The position numbers were made by a program, and so were the translations under genes. Shown here in pieces: positions 19,716 through 29,694 of a stretch of DNA of 39,814 nucleotides. This DNA comes from Desulfovibrio piger ATCC 29098 (GTDB lineage Bacteria; Desulfobacterota; Desulfovibrionia; Desulfovibrionales; Desulfovibrionaceae). The notes beneath the pieces were generated by a model that searched no databases, was not told the DNA's origin, and saw nothing but the letters and a program-made list of their open reading frames with translations. The stretch covers positions 199,690 to 239,503 of the forward strand of contig NZ_DS996354.1 in NCBI RefSeq assembly GCF_000156375.1. The letters are read 5' to 3'. Every line of letters begins with the position of its first letter. Within the stretch, counting starts at the first letter, position 1.

Positions 19716-21311
19716 TCAATTCGTCCGCCAGCAGGCCGTGACCTGCCGGAGGATGTCATCTTGGGCCTGTTGCCGCAGCGCGGCCAGCTGCTCCAGCAGG
19801 GCAGGGATGCGGCCGCGAAGGTCCGCCGGTGTGCCGGCATTGTCCACCACCAGATCGCTGGCGGCTTCCTTGCGTTCCGCGGGCCACTGCCAGGCTTCCA
19901 GGGTCGCGGCTTTTTCTTCGCTCCAGCCGCGGGTGGCCATGATGCGCTGCAGGCGGATCTCGCGCGGGCAGCGTACCGTCAGGCTCAGGGCCCCGGGCAG
20001 GCCGGCCTTGTGCCAGTCGCATTCGAAATACAGGGGGATCTCCGCCACGGCGCAGGCCTTTCCCTCAGCTTCCGCCTTGTCCCAGAAGGCCAGGATGGCG
20101 TCCCGGACCAGGGCATGGACCATCTGCTCCACTTCTTTGCGCAGGCCCGGATCCTGCTGCATGGCCTCCAGCAAAGCGGGTTTGCACACGCTGCCGTCAT
20201 CCTCCAGCAGACGTTCCCCAAAGCGGCGGCCCAGGTAATCGGCCATCTCGCCACCGGGGGCATAGAGCTGGGCCACCAGGGCATCGGCGCTGACCGTAGG
20301 CAGTCCCGCCTCTTCCAGGGCATGAGTGAGGGTCGACTTGCCGCAACCGGGGTTCCCGGTGATGACCAGCCGCTGCATGCGGCTGCTGTTGTTCAGGATG
20401 GTCTGGATCATGTCGCCGGGCGGCGGGCAGAAAAACTCCAGCTCCTCGCCCGACAGGGGATGGCAAAAACTGATGTGCCAGGCATGCAGCATCTGGCGCG
20501 GGGCCCGTGCCGCCACAGGGGCCGGGGCGTACAGGGCATCGCCCAGCAGGGGATGGCCCACGTGCGCCATGTGGACGCGGATCTGATGCGTGCGCCCGGT
20601 ATGGATGCGCACGGCCACCAGCGAGAAATCCTTGCGCGGACTGCTCCAGAGCACACGCCAGTCGCTGTGGGCCGTTTTGCCGCCCCGGTTCTCCGGGACC
20701 ACGGCCATCTTGACCTTGGCGGTAGGATGGCGGCCCAGAGGTTCCCGGCAGGTGCCCGTCTGCGGAGGCACGCCCCCCACCAGGGCCAGATATTCCTTGT
20801 GGACTTCCCGCCGGGCAAAGGCTTCACTCATGCGCAGGCGGGTAGGCTCGTCCAGGGCCACGAGCAAGAGGCCGCTGGTATCCTTGTCCAGGCGATGGAC
20901 CACGCCGGGGCGCAGGCCTTCCTGTTCCCGCAAGCGCGGGAAGTGGTGCAGCAGGCGCTGGACAAGCGTGTTTTCGGGGCAGGACGGACAGGGATGGACC
21001 GTCAGGCCCGCAGGTTTGTTGCACAGCAGCAGATGCTCGTCCTGCCAGAGGATGTCCACCGCCTCGTCTTCGGCGCGGAGCTCATTGGCCGTATCAGGCA
21101 GATCGAGGCAGACCGCCTGACCGGCCTTGAGCTTGAGGGAGGCCGTGGCGACCGGCATCCCGTCGATGCGGCAGGCACCGGCCGTGATGGCACGCTGCAC
21201 GGCCGCCCGGGAAAGCTCTGGCAACAGGCCGCACAGGGCCTTGTCCAGCCGTTGCCCCACCAGAGCGCCCGCCACGCGGAAATCCAGCTGACGAGGACTT
21301 TCCCCGCTCAT
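19716..21311 (-). CDS. RluA/RluD pseudouridine synthase fused to dephospho-CoA kinase
   Basis: This 531-residue fusion has two parts. Residues 1-300 are an RluA-family pseudouridine synthase with an N-terminal S4-like RNA-binding part (RLDKALCGLLPELSRAAVQRAI, about 21-42). The catalytic motif HRLDKDTSG gives Asp142, with HTGRTHQIRVHMAHVGHPLLGD downstream. Residues 312-531 are CoaE, the last step of CoA synthesis: P-loop GNPGCGKS (319-326), VSADALVAQLY, then the LID/CoA region with VAEIPLYFE and IMATRGWSEEKA. The two activities (rRNA modification, CoA) are not related. Met312 could allow a second start for CoaE alone. The start overlaps the NlpC/P60 gene stop by one base. Confidence 0.92.
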   Translation of the reverse strand: MSGESPRQLDFRVAGALVGQRLDKALCGLLPELSRAAVQRAITAGACRIDGMPVATASLKLKAGQAVCLDLPDTANELRAEDEAVDILWQDEHLLLCNKPAGLTVHPCPSCPENTLVQRLLHHFPRLREQEGLRPGVVHRLDKDTSGLLLVALDEPTRLRMSEAFARREVHKEYLALVGGVPPQTGTCREPLGRHPTAKVKMAVVPENRGGKTAHSDWRVLWSSPRKDFSLVAVRIHTGRTHQIRVHMAHVGHPLLGDALYAPAPVAARAPRQMLHAWHISFCHPLSGEELEFFCPPPGDMIQTILNNSSRMQRLVITGNPGCGKSTLTHALEEAGLPTVSADALVAQLYAPGGEMADYLGRRFGERLLEDDGSVCKPALLEAMQQDPGLRKEVEQMVHALVRDAILAFWDKAEAEGKACAVAEIPLYFECDWHKAGLPGALSLTVRCPREIRLQRIMATRGWSEEKAATLEAWQWPAERKEAASDLVVDNAGTPADLRGRIPALLEQLAALRQQAQDDILRQVTACWRTN

Positions 21312-22672
21312 CAGCGGCCTCCCAGGACGGTGATGCTGTTCACGCGGTCACCGAATGTGGTGGTGCGGTACAGGTTGCGCAGTTCGCTGCCGGGCGTGAT
21401 GGAGCTGACCACGGCACGGCCGATAACGAAGCGCTCGTTGTCGCTGGCGCCCTCTACGGTGCGCACGCCCCAGACGTTGTGGAAGATGGCGGGCCGTCCC
21501 TTGTAGGGGCCCACATAGAGCATGATGTGCCCGCGCAGCCAGACCAGGGTCAGGAAGGGGACACCGTCACGCAGGATGGCCTTTTCCTTTTCCTTGATGC
21601 TCATGCCGTCCAGCATGATGCGTCGCCCGCTGCGCGCCTGGGACAGGGAGTTGCGGGGCAGCCAGATGCCGAAGGGGGTCAGCAGCTCACGAGTCAGGGC
21701 GGAGCAGTCGCGGTCACCGAACATGCCGCCCCAGCCGTAGCGCTGCCCCATCATGACATTGCCGATAAGGGCCACCTGCGCCGGGGTCATGGGCAGGGGC
21801 TTGATGGCGGCTTCCTCGTGGGCCAGCGTCAGTGTGACCACGCCCGCCCGGCTACCGTTCTTGACGGGGACCAGCACCGCCAGACGGGTGTTGTCGCTCT
21901 GGGACGGGGCCAGGGGCAGGACCGTGCCGATATTGACCTGTCCGGCAAGGCTGCCGGGCAGGGGGACGTTGTCGCGCAGCACGGCCACATAGCTGCCGGT
22001 CTTGTAGCTGGCCTCGAAGGCCTCGTCCACGATGCCGATATCATTGGCGTCCACCCAGCCGGCGGCCACGGGGGTCTCCACATAGTACCAGTTGCCGTCA
22101 CGGCTGGCGTGGGCGATGAAGACCGGCGTCCCCACCGGCAGCAGGGAATACTGGAAGTAGTCGAAAGGATTGATGCGCGGATCAGGCGTGGGCTCGCTGA
22201 AGCGCGGCGTGTGGCTGGGCATCTCGCGCAGGTCGGCATTACGCACCGTGATGCCGTACATGGCCGTGTTGGGGAAGCTCTTCAGGCCGGCGTTGGCGCG
22301 CATGGCGTCCCATTCGTCCTGGGTCCAGCGCACATCGCCGTATTTGTAGCCCTTGGCCTTGCGGAAATAGATCTCCACGTCCCGTTTGCGGATGGACGTT
22401 TTACGCATGTCCCAAGGGCCGAAGAAGATGCGGTTGAAGCGCGCGTCCTGTTCCGCCTGGGCCTGGCTGTCCAGCAGGGGCGTGTCGGCGCCGGCCTGCT
22501 GGGCGAACACGGTCAGATCCTGCGGGAAGGTCCGCATGTCACGGATGGTGCCCAGATGCGGAGAAAGGATGCCGTCCCGCGGCGGGATCTGCTTGCCGCC
22601 GCAAGCGGCCAGCAACAGCAGCGCGCACAGCGCCGCCAGCCGAACCCCTGTCCAGAGGAAAGACCGAGTCAT
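21311..22672 (-). CDS. SH3-NlpC/P60 lipoprotein, cell-wall endopeptidase
   Basis: A 453-residue lipoprotein. The signal ends LLLLAACGG with lipobox Cys24. An N-terminal extension (about 40-150) is followed by two SH3-like parts (about 155-300, with TVRNADLREMPSHTP and GNWYYVETPVAAGWVDAND). The NlpC/P60 catalytic domain (about 320-440) has the nucleophile Cys in RDCSALTRELL and His in LRGHIMLYVG, plus FHNVWG. The architecture matches the Desulfovibrio vulgaris gamma-D-glutamyl-diamino acid endopeptidase (DvLysin) that I remember as structurally described. It would cut peptidoglycan stem peptides at the envelope. Its stop overlaps the RluD-CoaE start, and a DUF2156 gene is nine bases upstream: one operon. 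Confidence 0.9.
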   Translation of the reverse strand: MTRSFLWTGVRLAALCALLLLAACGGKQIPPRDGILSPHLGTIRDMRTFPQDLTVFAQQAGADTPLLDSQAQAEQDARFNRIFFGPWDMRKTSIRKRDVEIYFRKAKGYKYGDVRWTQDEWDAMRANAGLKSFPNTAMYGITVRNADLREMPSHTPRFSEPTPDPRINPFDYFQYSLLPVGTPVFIAHASRDGNWYYVETPVAAGWVDANDIGIVDEAFEASYKTGSYVAVLRDNVPLPGSLAGQVNIGTVLPLAPSQSDNTRLAVLVPVKNGSRAGVVTLTLAHEEAAIKPLPMTPAQVALIGNVMMGQRYGWGGMFGDRDCSALTRELLTPFGIWLPRNSLSQARSGRRIMLDGMSIKEKEKAILRDGVPFLTLVWLRGHIMLYVGPYKGRPAIFHNVWGVRTVEGASDNERFVIGRAVVSSITPGSELRNLYRTTTFGDRVNSITVLGGR

Positions 22673-22681
22673 GATGCCCCC

Positions 22682-23557
22682 TTATTTGAAGCTCACCTGA
22701 TACTTGCGCAGAAAGTCCGTCGGCAGATAGGTCATCTTGGCCTGACGCAGGCCTTCTTCATCCAGATCCTGGGCCCGGTTCAGTAGCTCGAAGCCGTTGC
22801 CCGCCTCACGGGAGAAGCAGGCATTGATGGTCTGGTAGACACCGCGGAAACCGTTGAGCCCTTTTTCATAATGGACCCCCAGCGTCTTTTCGTCCAGTGC
22901 TTCCCCCACGCTGAAGGCCACCATCTGGCCGTCCACATACAGGGAACCGCCGCACAGGCCGTCCAGGAGCTCCCAGTGGGAGAGCACGCGGTTGATGGCC
23001 TCGTTCTCGGCACGCAGGGAAGGGGAGTCCTCGCATTCATGCCACTGGCACCAGTCGTCCTGCAGGCCCAGCACGTCTTCCACCATGGCGTCGTCCAGCG
23101 GCCGGTAGTCGATGCCGTAGGCCTTTTCGAACCCGCGCAGGTGATTGCGCTTCTTGTGGTAGCGGTTGCCGGGCAGGGTGGCCAGATCGCTCTGCAGATA
23201 CAGGTATTCCCACTGGCCGCGCGAATCGTGTTCCTCGACCTTGTCCGGCAGGGCCGTGCGCCAGCGCTCCAGCAGCTCTTCGGGCACGCGGATAAAGCTG
23301 CGGCAGGCATCGATGCCGCTGGCAGCCCAGTCCACGGCGTCCCAGTCGCCCACAGGGGCCCAGTAGGTGACGAAGGGCACGGTCTGGCGCAGCCAGCACA
23401 GATCGCCGTCAAAGGCCCACTGCAGGCCGAAATACTGCTGCCAGCCCCAGATGTTGGGCAGACTGTAGTCCAGGGAGCGGCGCGGGGTCTTGTGCCACAG
23501 TTCGTAGAATTCGGAACGACCGTCCAGGGTGACGGGAGTGAAAGAAAGATTCTTCAT
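22682..23557 (-). CDS. DUF2156 (GNAT-fold, lysyltransferase-like) protein
   Basis: This 291-residue protein has the DUF2156 signature: SFTPVTLDGRSEFYELW, a YLYLQSDLATLPGNRYHKKRNHLRGFEKAYG stretch and FNRAQDLDEEGLRQAK-like sequence near the end (here LLNRAQDLDEEGLRQAKM). The family has a double GNAT fold related to the C-terminal transferase domain of MprF phosphatidylglycerol lysyltransferases; the substrates of short bacterial members are not known. No membrane segments are seen. It lies between MATE and NlpC/P60 genes with gaps of 15 and 9 bases, in an envelope-related operon. Confidence 0.87.
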   Translation of the reverse strand: MKNLSFTPVTLDGRSEFYELWHKTPRRSLDYSLPNIWGWQQYFGLQWAFDGDLCWLRQTVPFVTYWAPVGDWDAVDWAASGIDACRSFIRVPEELLERWRTALPDKVEEHDSRGQWEYLYLQSDLATLPGNRYHKKRNHLRGFEKAYGIDYRPLDDAMVEDVLGLQDDWCQWHECEDSPSLRAENEAINRVLSHWELLDGLCGGSLYVDGQMVAFSVGEALDEKTLGVHYEKGLNGFRGVYQTINACFSREAGNGFELLNRAQDLDEEGLRQAKMTYLPTDFLRKYQVSFK

Positions 23558-23572
23558 CAGGGGAACCTGTTG

Positions 23573-24949
23573 TTATCTGTTATCGTGATGATGCCGGGCG
23601 CGCATGGCAAAGCGGGCCCAGTCGCGGTACAGCAAAACATAAAACATGATGGCCGTTTGTAAACACTGCGAGACCAGCATGGCCAGGAACACGCCGGAGG
23701 CCGTGCCCCACAGCCAGTGGCCCAGCAGCCAGCCCAGCGGCAGACGTACCAGCCAGAAGGTGCCGCCGTAGACCATCAGGTTGTAGCGTGTGGCACCCGC
23801 GCCCACCATAACGCCGCCCATGACGGTGCTGGCGATGGAGAAGGGCGTGGAGAGCAGGTTGTAGGTCAGATAGCTGATGATCTGGGCCTGTGTGCCCGCC
23901 TCGTGGGAGAGCAGGGCCGCCAGTTCGGCCCGGAAAGGCCAGAGCAGGGCCGCCACGACGCTCATGCCCAGCGAGGCGATGGTGATCATCTGCAGGGCGA
24001 CGCGTTTGGCCTTGGCGGGCTCGCCCATGCCGAGGCAGTTGCCCACCAGCACGGAGACGCTCATGTTGAAGGCCATGCCCGGCAGGAAGAGCAGGGCCTC
24101 GATGCGCAGACCGGCGGTGAGGCCCGCCAGGGCGTTGATGCTGTCGAAGGGCAGGGAGGCCACCAGGACGAAAAGCATAAGGTAGCCGGATTGCCAGACG
24201 ATCTGGGCCGCGCCCGCAGGCAGGGCCACCTTGAGCAGATAGGGCAGACCGGCCCGCAGCCAGCGCGTGGTGGGCAGGGCCCGGCGGCACAGATACCCGG
24301 CCCGGCAGAGCAGCAGGCAGTTGGCCACGGCGCCCAGACACTGGGCACCAGCATTGGCCCAGGCGATACCCATATAGCCCATGCAGGGCAGGCCGAACCA
24401 GCCCAGGCCCAGCCCCAGACAGCCCAGAAGGTCGAAGACGCAGACCGTGGCCGCCACCCAGAGCGGCGGCAGGACCTGCCGGGTGGCGCGGAACATGACG
24501 CCGGTGGCGGCGTAGACATACTGGGCGGGCAGGGCCAGCATGGTGATGTCCCAGAAACCGGCGGTGACCGGCAGGATGCGTTCCGGGACCTGGAGGATGC
24601 CCAGGATGGGGCCGCCCAGTTGCCAGCCCAGCAGGGCCACCAGGATACCGGCCAGCAGGCTGCCCAGAACGGTGGTGCCCACATAGCACTGGGCACGGCG
24701 CATGCGTTTTGCCCCCAGCGACTGGCTGACCGCTGCCGTGGCACCGCTGGACATGGACATGGCCACGACCATGAGGAACAGGCCGCACTGGTTGACCATG
24801 CCGAGCGCGGCCTGTACGTCGGCACTGATGCGTCCGGCCACCCAGATATTGATGAAGCCCATGAAGAAGACCAGATACATCATGAGCATCTGCGGCCAGG
24901 TGAGCTTCCATATGGCACGGGGAGAAACGCTGAGATCCGGTTCCGGCAT
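23573..24949 (-). CDS. MATE family efflux transporter
   Basis: A 458-residue membrane protein with about 12 hydrophobic segments and the two-fold repeat of MATE exporters. Recognisable features are the first segment LTWPQMLMMYLVFFMGFINIWVAGR, MSMSSGATAAVSQSLGAKRMRRA (MATE-conserved region), and the second-half equivalent MSVSVLVGNCLGMGEPAKAKRVA. It would export cationic compounds with Na+ or H+. It is the first gene of a minus-strand operon running through 19183. The drug profile is not predictable. Confidence 0.92.
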   Translation of the reverse strand: MPEPDLSVSPRAIWKLTWPQMLMMYLVFFMGFINIWVAGRISADVQAALGMVNQCGLFLMVVAMSMSSGATAAVSQSLGAKRMRRAQCYVGTTVLGSLLAGILVALLGWQLGGPILGILQVPERILPVTAGFWDITMLALPAQYVYAATGVMFRATRQVLPPLWVAATVCVFDLLGCLGLGLGWFGLPCMGYMGIAWANAGAQCLGAVANCLLLCRAGYLCRRALPTTRWLRAGLPYLLKVALPAGAAQIVWQSGYLMLFVLVASLPFDSINALAGLTAGLRIEALLFLPGMAFNMSVSVLVGNCLGMGEPAKAKRVALQMITIASLGMSVVAALLWPFRAELAALLSHEAGTQAQIISYLTYNLLSTPFSIASTVMGGVMVGAGATRYNLMVYGGTFWLVRLPLGWLLGHWLWGTASGVFLAMLVSQCLQTAIMFYVLLYRDWARFAMRARHHHDNR

Positions 24950-25307
24950 GAGGTGTTCCAGAAATGTGTGCGTGCGGAGGGCACGGAAAAGGTTGGCGGC
25001 GGCAGGGCATCAGGCCGGGGCGAAAAGACGGCCTGCTCCGGCAGTCTTTGCAGGTCGTGACCGGCCCGTTGGTTTGCTGGGGGAGCTGTACGCGCTTTCG
25101 GCAGAGCTGGAGACGGACGGCGTACGAAGACGGTGATCCTTGAGGAGAGCATGTCCCAGTGGCTGCCGGGCTGGTCAGACCGTCGTCACTGCAGGGGAAA
25201 AGCGGGAACGATCGTAGCGGGACGAAGTGTTCGAAGGGGGAAGGGGGGCTTTCCCGCCTGGAAAAGTCCCCTTCCCCCTTATGGGAAATCAGGCAGATGG
25301 CCCTGGG
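24950..25307. other. Intergenic region with a 13-bp hairpin
   Basis: No gene is seen. At 25234-25280 AAGGGGGAAGGGG pairs perfectly with CCCCTTCCCCCTT across a 21-base loop. It lies downstream of lysA (minus) and may terminate or stabilise that transcript, though no T-run follows. The rest should contain the promoter of the MATE operon; I cannot place it. Confidence 0.6.
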
Positions 25308-26588
25308 TTACAGCAGGCCCTCGTAACAGGCGGCCAGATCTTCCAGGGTCTCGCGGCGGCGGATCAGACGCACGCTGCCGTCGGCCTGGATCAGGATCTC
25401 GGCGGCCCGGCAACGCTGATTGTAGGAAGAGGACATCACGAAGCCGTAGGCCCCGGCGTCCAGCACGCCCAGCACGTCGCCTTCATGCAGCAGGGGCAGC
25501 TGGCGGTTCTTGGCCAGGATGTCGCCACTTTCGCAGATATTGCCCACGACGCTCTGTTCCACGGTCTCGGTATCGGGGCCCTGCGCGCCCTTGCGGTACA
25601 CTTCCACATCATGGAAGGAGTCGTACATGGCGGGACGCACCAGCACGTTGAAGCCCAGGTCGGTACCGGCGTAGCGTCTGTCACCGTTGGTTTTGGTGGC
25701 GTTGACGCTCCCCAGCAGGACGCCGCATTCGGCCACCACATAGCGGCCGGGCTCCACCAGGAAGCGGCCGGTGTAGCCGGTCTTTTCCGCCCAGCCGCTG
25801 ATGAGGCCATGCAGGCGGCGACCCAGGTCATCCATGTCCAGGCGGGGCTGGTCTTCATATTTGTGGTAGGGGATGCCGAAACCGCCGCCGAAGTCGATGA
25901 CTTCCAGATTTTTCAGCACGTCGGCGGGCAGGCGTTCGGCCAGATGCAGCAGGACCTCGGCAGCGGCGATATAGCCATCGGCTTCCATGAACAGGGAACC
26001 GATGTGCTGATTGATGCCGGCCAGATGCAGGTCATATTTTTTCAGGACGGCGAACAAATCGTCCAGCAGCTCCGGCGAGACGCCGAACTTGGTCTCCTTG
26101 CCGGCGGTGACGACTTTGGCGTGATGGCCGGCGCCGATACCGGGGTTGAAGCGCACCATGACCTTGCCGCCGGGATTGACGCGGCCCAGGGTCTCCACCT
26201 GGGAAAGGGAATCCACGCTGATCAGCACGCCGTGCCGGACGGCATTGCGCAGCTCGTCCTCAGAGATGTTGTTGGAGATGTAGAGGATCTCGTCGGCGGT
26301 GAAGCCCGCCAGCTGATCCATGTACAGCTCGCCGGGGCTCATGGCATCCACCACCAGGCCTTCTTCGCGGATGATGCGCAGCAGCACGGGGTTGGTGTTG
26401 GCCTTGACCGAGTAGTTGACGCCAAAGCCGGGCAGGGAGGAAAGGGCCTTGAGTTCGCGGCAGCGCTGGCGCAGCACGGTCTCATTATAGACATAGAGCG
26501 GCGTACCGAACTGTTGGGCCAGATCCAGAGGGGAATGGCCACCATAAAAATTGATACTGTCGGTATAGCTGGAGCGGATCTGGGACAT
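25308..26588 (-). CDS. lysA: Diaminopimelate decarboxylase
   Basis: This 426-residue PLP enzyme converts meso-diaminopimelate to lysine, the last step of lysine synthesis. It is a fold-III decarboxylase. The PLP lysine Lys62 is in NYSVKANTNP, followed by HIGSLFMEADGYIAAAE, DFGGGFGIPY (glycine-rich PLP-phosphate loop), EPGRYVVAECG, and CESGDILAKNRQLP with the active-site Cys. ATG at 26588 follows AAGGAAT; an upstream in-frame extension lies in the leader. It diverges from the slyD-like gene. The length is normal for the family. Confidence 0.95.
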   Translation of the reverse strand: MSQIRSSYTDSINFYGGHSPLDLAQQFGTPLYVYNETVLRQRCRELKALSSLPGFGVNYSVKANTNPVLLRIIREEGLVVDAMSPGELYMDQLAGFTADEILYISNNISEDELRNAVRHGVLISVDSLSQVETLGRVNPGGKVMVRFNPGIGAGHHAKVVTAGKETKFGVSPELLDDLFAVLKKYDLHLAGINQHIGSLFMEADGYIAAAEVLLHLAERLPADVLKNLEVIDFGGGFGIPYHKYEDQPRLDMDDLGRRLHGLISGWAEKTGYTGRFLVEPGRYVVAECGVLLGSVNATKTNGDRRYAGTDLGFNVLVRPAMYDSFHDVEVYRKGAQGPDTETVEQSVVGNICESGDILAKNRQLPLLHEGDVLGVLDAGAYGFVMSSSYNQRCRAAEILIQADGSVRLIRRRETLEDLAACYEGLL

Positions 26589-26905
26589 AGGGATTCCTTG
26601 GTCTGAAAGGCTGCCGGCTCTGGCCGGCTCAGGAATTGTTTGGGCGCTCAATATATGCTGTTGCCTCCCCCGGCTGTCAAGATGGCAGGCCCGTGGCAAG
26701 GGCGATTTCATGGCCGCCGGGGCCGTGCCGCAGATAGGGGACGGGCCCGCCCGCATTGACATGGCAGCCCCCCTGCTTTATTCCAAAACAGCGGAACGGT
26801 GGAAAATGCCGCAACGGCATCCGGGTTCCAGCCTTTCACGCGGCCTTTTGCCGCGCATTCTTTTTTTGTAATCAACCGGGCTTGCCCGAATCATACGGAG
26901 TATCC
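26589..26905. other. Divergent lysA / slyD promoter region
   Basis: This 317-base gap must carry both promoters. At 26839-26867 CGCGGC-CTTTT-GCCGCG is followed by CATTC and seven Ts. It is a terminator-like hairpin on the + strand, 39 bases before the slyD start codon. It could end a small upstream transcript or act as a leader attenuator. I see no ORF that would explain it. Confidence 0.5.
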
Positions 26906-27328
26906 ATGGCTATCAAGAATGGCGACACCCTGCGTGTGCACTATACCGGCACTCTCAGCGACGGCACTGTTTTCGATTCTTCCCGCGAACGCGAACCCCT
27001 GGAATTCACCATGGGCAAAGGCATGCTCATCCCCGGCTTCGAAGCCGCCGTCATGGGCCACGAAGCGGGCGAGACCGTGACCGTCACCATTCCCCCGTCC
27101 CAGGCGTATGGCGAAAGCGACCCCGAGCTGGTCTTCACCGTGGACCGCGCCCAGGTGCCCGACCATATCCCGCTGACCGTGGGCGTGCCGCTGCAGCTTT
27201 CCAATGAGCAGGGCCAGATGGACGTGACCATCACCGAAGTCACGGATGAAGAGATCACCCTGGATGCCAACCATCCTCTGGCCGGCAAGGAACTGACCTT
27301 CGAAATCGAAATCGTCAGCGTCAACTAG
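26906..27328 (+). CDS. SlyD-type FKBP peptidyl-prolyl isomerase
   Basis: A 141-residue FKBP with an inserted chaperone flap: [42 protein letters not shown], then the IF-domain region (about 75-125) and return strand [12 protein letters not shown]. It catalyses Xaa-Pro isomerisation and helps folding in the cytoplasm. The His-rich metal-binding tail of E. coli SlyD is missing, so a role in nickel insertion is unlikely. The ATG at 26906 is behind ACGGAG. glnN follows 28 bases later, possibly co-transcribed. Confidence 0.93.
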   Translation: MAIKNGDTLRVHYTGTLSDGTVFDSSREREPLEFTMGKGMLIPGFEAAVMGHEAGETVTVTIPPSQAYGESDPELVFTVDRAQVPDHIPLTVGVPLQLSNEQGQMDVTITEVTDEEITLDANHPLAGKELTFEIEIVSVN

Positions 27329-27356
27329 GTTCCCGGACGTTGACAAGGGAGCTTTC

Positions 27357-29549
27357 ATGAGCAGCAATTCCGCCCGCAGAAGTGCCGTTCAGGCCATCAC
27401 CACCTACAAGCCGGAAGCGTCGCCGCTGAACTTCTACGACACCAAGCCCACCGACATTTTCGGCTGTAACGTGTTCACCGACAAGGTGATGCGTGAACGC
27501 CTGCCCAAGGATGTCTACAAGGCCCTGCACAAGACCATCGAGTTCGGCGAGCGCATGGATCCCGGCATCGCCGATACCGTGGCCGCCGTCATGAAGGACT
27601 GGGCCATCGAAAAAGGTGCCACCCACTTCACCCATATCTTCTACCCCCTGACCGGTCAGACGGCGGAAAAGCACGACAGTTTCCTGATGCCTGACGGACA
27701 GGGCCGCATCATCGCCGAATTTTCCGGCGCCATGCTGATCCGCGGCGAGCCCGACGCCTCGTCCTTCCCCTCCGGCGGCCTGCGCTCCACCTTTGAGGCG
27801 CGCGGCTATACGGCCTGGGACGTGACCAGCCCCGCCTACATCATGGAAAACCCCAACGGGACCTTCCTGTGCATCCCCACCATGTTCCTTTCCTGGACCG
27901 GTGTGGCCCTGGACAAGAAGACCCCGCTGCTGCGTTCCGGCCAGGCCCTCAACCGTGAGGCCCGCCGCGTGCTGAAGCTGTTCGGCATCGAGACCAAGCT
28001 GCCTGTGGTCTCCTATGCCGGTCTGGAGCAGGAATATTTCTGCATCGACCACAACTTCAACTTTGCCCGTCCCGACCTGCAGGTGGCGGGGCGTTCGCTG
28101 TTCGGCGCCCGTCCGGCCAAGGGCCAGGAATTCAGCGACCAGTACTTCGGGGTCATCCCCCAGCGCGTGCTGTCCTACATGATGGAAGTGGAACGCGAGC
28201 TCTACAAGCTGGGCGTGCCCGTGCGCACCCGCCACAATGAAGCCGCCCCCAGCCAGTACGAGATCGCGCCTCTGTTCGAGGCCAGCAACCTGGCCGTGGA
28301 CCACAACCACATCATCATGTCCACCCTGCGCAACGTGGCCAAACGCTACGGGCTCAAGTGCCTGCTGCACGAAAAGCCCTTCTACGGCGTCAACGGCTCG
28401 GGCAAGCACGTGAACTACTCCATCGGCAACGCCGAACTGGGCACGCTGTTCAACCCCGGCGAGACCCCGCACGCCAACGCCAAGTTCCTGGTGTTCTGTG
28501 CGGCCATGATCCGTGCCGTGCACAAGTTCGGCGGCCTGCTGCGCGCCACTGTGGCCAGCGCCAGCAACGACCACCGTCTGGGCGCTCACGAAGCTCCGCC
28601 GGCCATCATGTCCATCTTCCTGGGCGACCAGCTGACGGAAGTGTTCGAAGCCTTCCGTGCCGGCCGTATCGACGATGCCGCCAACAGCAAGAGCGGCCGT
28701 GTCATGAACGTGGGCGTGGATACCCTGCCGCCCCTGCCCACGGACCCCGGCGACCGCAACCGCACCAGCCCCATCGCCTTCACGGGTAACCGTTTCGAGT
28801 TCCGCGCCCTGGGCTCCAGCCAGTCCGCTGCCGGTTCCATCACGGCCCTGAACGCCATCATGGCTGACTCGCTGGGCCACGCGGCCGACTTCCTGGAAGG
28901 CGACCTGGCCCGCGGCAAGGATCTCAACGCGGCCATCCAGCACTATGTGCAGCATGTCATCGAAGAGCACAGCGCCGTGATCTTCAATGGTGACGGTTAC
29001 TCCAGCATCTGGCATGCCGAAGCCGAACGTCGTGGCCTGCCCAACCTGCGCACCACGCCCGAGGCCATGCCCGAGCTGATCCGTCCCGAAGTCATCGACC
29101 TGTACGAGCGTCTGGGCATCCTGAACCGTGCCGAGCTCAAGGCCCGCTATGACATCTATCTGGAACAGTACTGCAAGACCGTGCGTACCGAAGCCATCCT
29201 GACCACCCGCATCGCCCGGACCATCATCTTCCCCGCGGCCATGCGCTATCAGGGCGAACTGGCCGAGACCGCTGCCCGCATGAAGGCCATCGGCAAGGAC
29301 TTCCGCACCATCACGCTGGACGAAGTCACCGAGCAGCTGCGCGGCCTGCAGGATGCCACCCGCAGCCTGGAAGCCACGCTGGCCAGTGTGGACGGCAAGG
29401 GCGATTTCCTGGCTCGTGCCACCCGCTACTGCGAAGAAGTGCTGCCCATCATGGGTGAAGTGCGGCGTTATGCCGACCTGCTGGAGACCCGCGTGGCCGA
29501 TGACCTGTGGGATCTGCCCAGCTACCAGGAGATCCTTTTCGGAAAATAA
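27357..29549 (+). CDS. glnN: Glutamine synthetase type III
   Basis: This 730-residue GSIII makes glutamine from glutamate, ammonia and ATP. The N-terminal GSIII-specific region has [17 protein letters not shown] and [21 protein letters not shown]. The catalytic part carries [50 protein letters not shown] and [16 protein letters not shown]. The C-terminal helical part (about 590-730) is typical and the length fits. A gap of 28 bases from slyD suggests co-transcription. The trp promoter -35 element starts one base after its stop codon. Confidence 0.95.
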   Translation: MSSNSARRSAVQAITTYKPEASPLNFYDTKPTDIFGCNVFTDKVMRERLPKDVYKALHKTIEFGERMDPGIADTVAAVMKDWAIEKGATHFTHIFYPLTGQTAEKHDSFLMPDGQGRIIAEFSGAMLIRGEPDASSFPSGGLRSTFEARGYTAWDVTSPAYIMENPNGTFLCIPTMFLSWTGVALDKKTPLLRSGQALNREARRVLKLFGIETKLPVVSYAGLEQEYFCIDHNFNFARPDLQVAGRSLFGARPAKGQEFSDQYFGVIPQRVLSYMMEVERELYKLGVPVRTRHNEAAPSQYEIAPLFEASNLAVDHNHIIMSTLRNVAKRYGLKCLLHEKPFYGVNGSGKHVNYSIGNAELGTLFNPGETPHANAKFLVFCAAMIRAVHKFGGLLRATVASASNDHRLGAHEAPPAIMSIFLGDQLTEVFEAFRAGRIDDAANSKSGRVMNVGVDTLPPLPTDPGDRNRTSPIAFTGNRFEFRALGSSQSAAGSITALNAIMADSLGHAADFLEGDLARGKDLNAAIQHYVQHVIEEHSAVIFNGDGYSSIWHAEAERRGLPNLRTTPEAMPELIRPEVIDLYERLGILNRAELKARYDIYLEQYCKTVRTEAILTTRIARTIIFPAAMRYQGELAETAARMKAIGKDFRTITLDEVTEQLRGLQDATRSLEATLASVDGKGDFLARATRYCEEVLPIMGEVRRYADLLETRVADDLWDLPSYQEILFGK

Positions 29550-29578
29550 TTGACAGCCGAAAAGAATTGTGATTTTCT
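29550..29578 (+). promoter_or_regulatory. Probable trp operon promoter
   Basis: TTGACA (29550-29555) begins directly after the glnN stop. A weak -10 (TTTTCT, 29573-29578) lies 17 bases downstream and is preceded by TGTGA. No clear TrpR palindrome is seen, so regulation may rely on attenuation alone. Confidence 0.55.
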
Positions 29579-29613
29579 ACGCAAAGAACTTTTAACCAAC
29601 AGGATTGCTTTTC

Positions 29614-29694
29614 ATGTCGTGCACTTTCTCCCACATCTGCTTCCGCACCTTCTGGTGGCGCGCGAGTCAATGTACGGGGGACGTGCAGGCATAG
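29614..29694 (+). CDS. trpL: trp operon leader peptide
   Basis: A 26-residue peptide (MSCTFSHICFRTFWWRASQ...) has two adjacent Trp codons (TGGTGG, 29653-29658) at residues 14-15. A weak AGGATT lies eight bases upstream. Tandem Trp codons in a short ORF directly before trpE and an attenuator identify it as the sensor of charged tRNA-Trp. Stalling at residues 14-15 leaves 29676-29683 free to pair with the terminator arm. Translation to the stop at 29692 covers that segment. Confidence 0.85.
   Translation: MSCTFSHICFRTFWWRASQCTGDVQA

Noticed and set aside
23580..25010. 476-codon minus-strand ORF inside the MATE gene
   Set aside because: It runs in another frame of the same strand. The product is His/Arg/Gly-rich without membrane segments, while the MATE frame has all expected segments.
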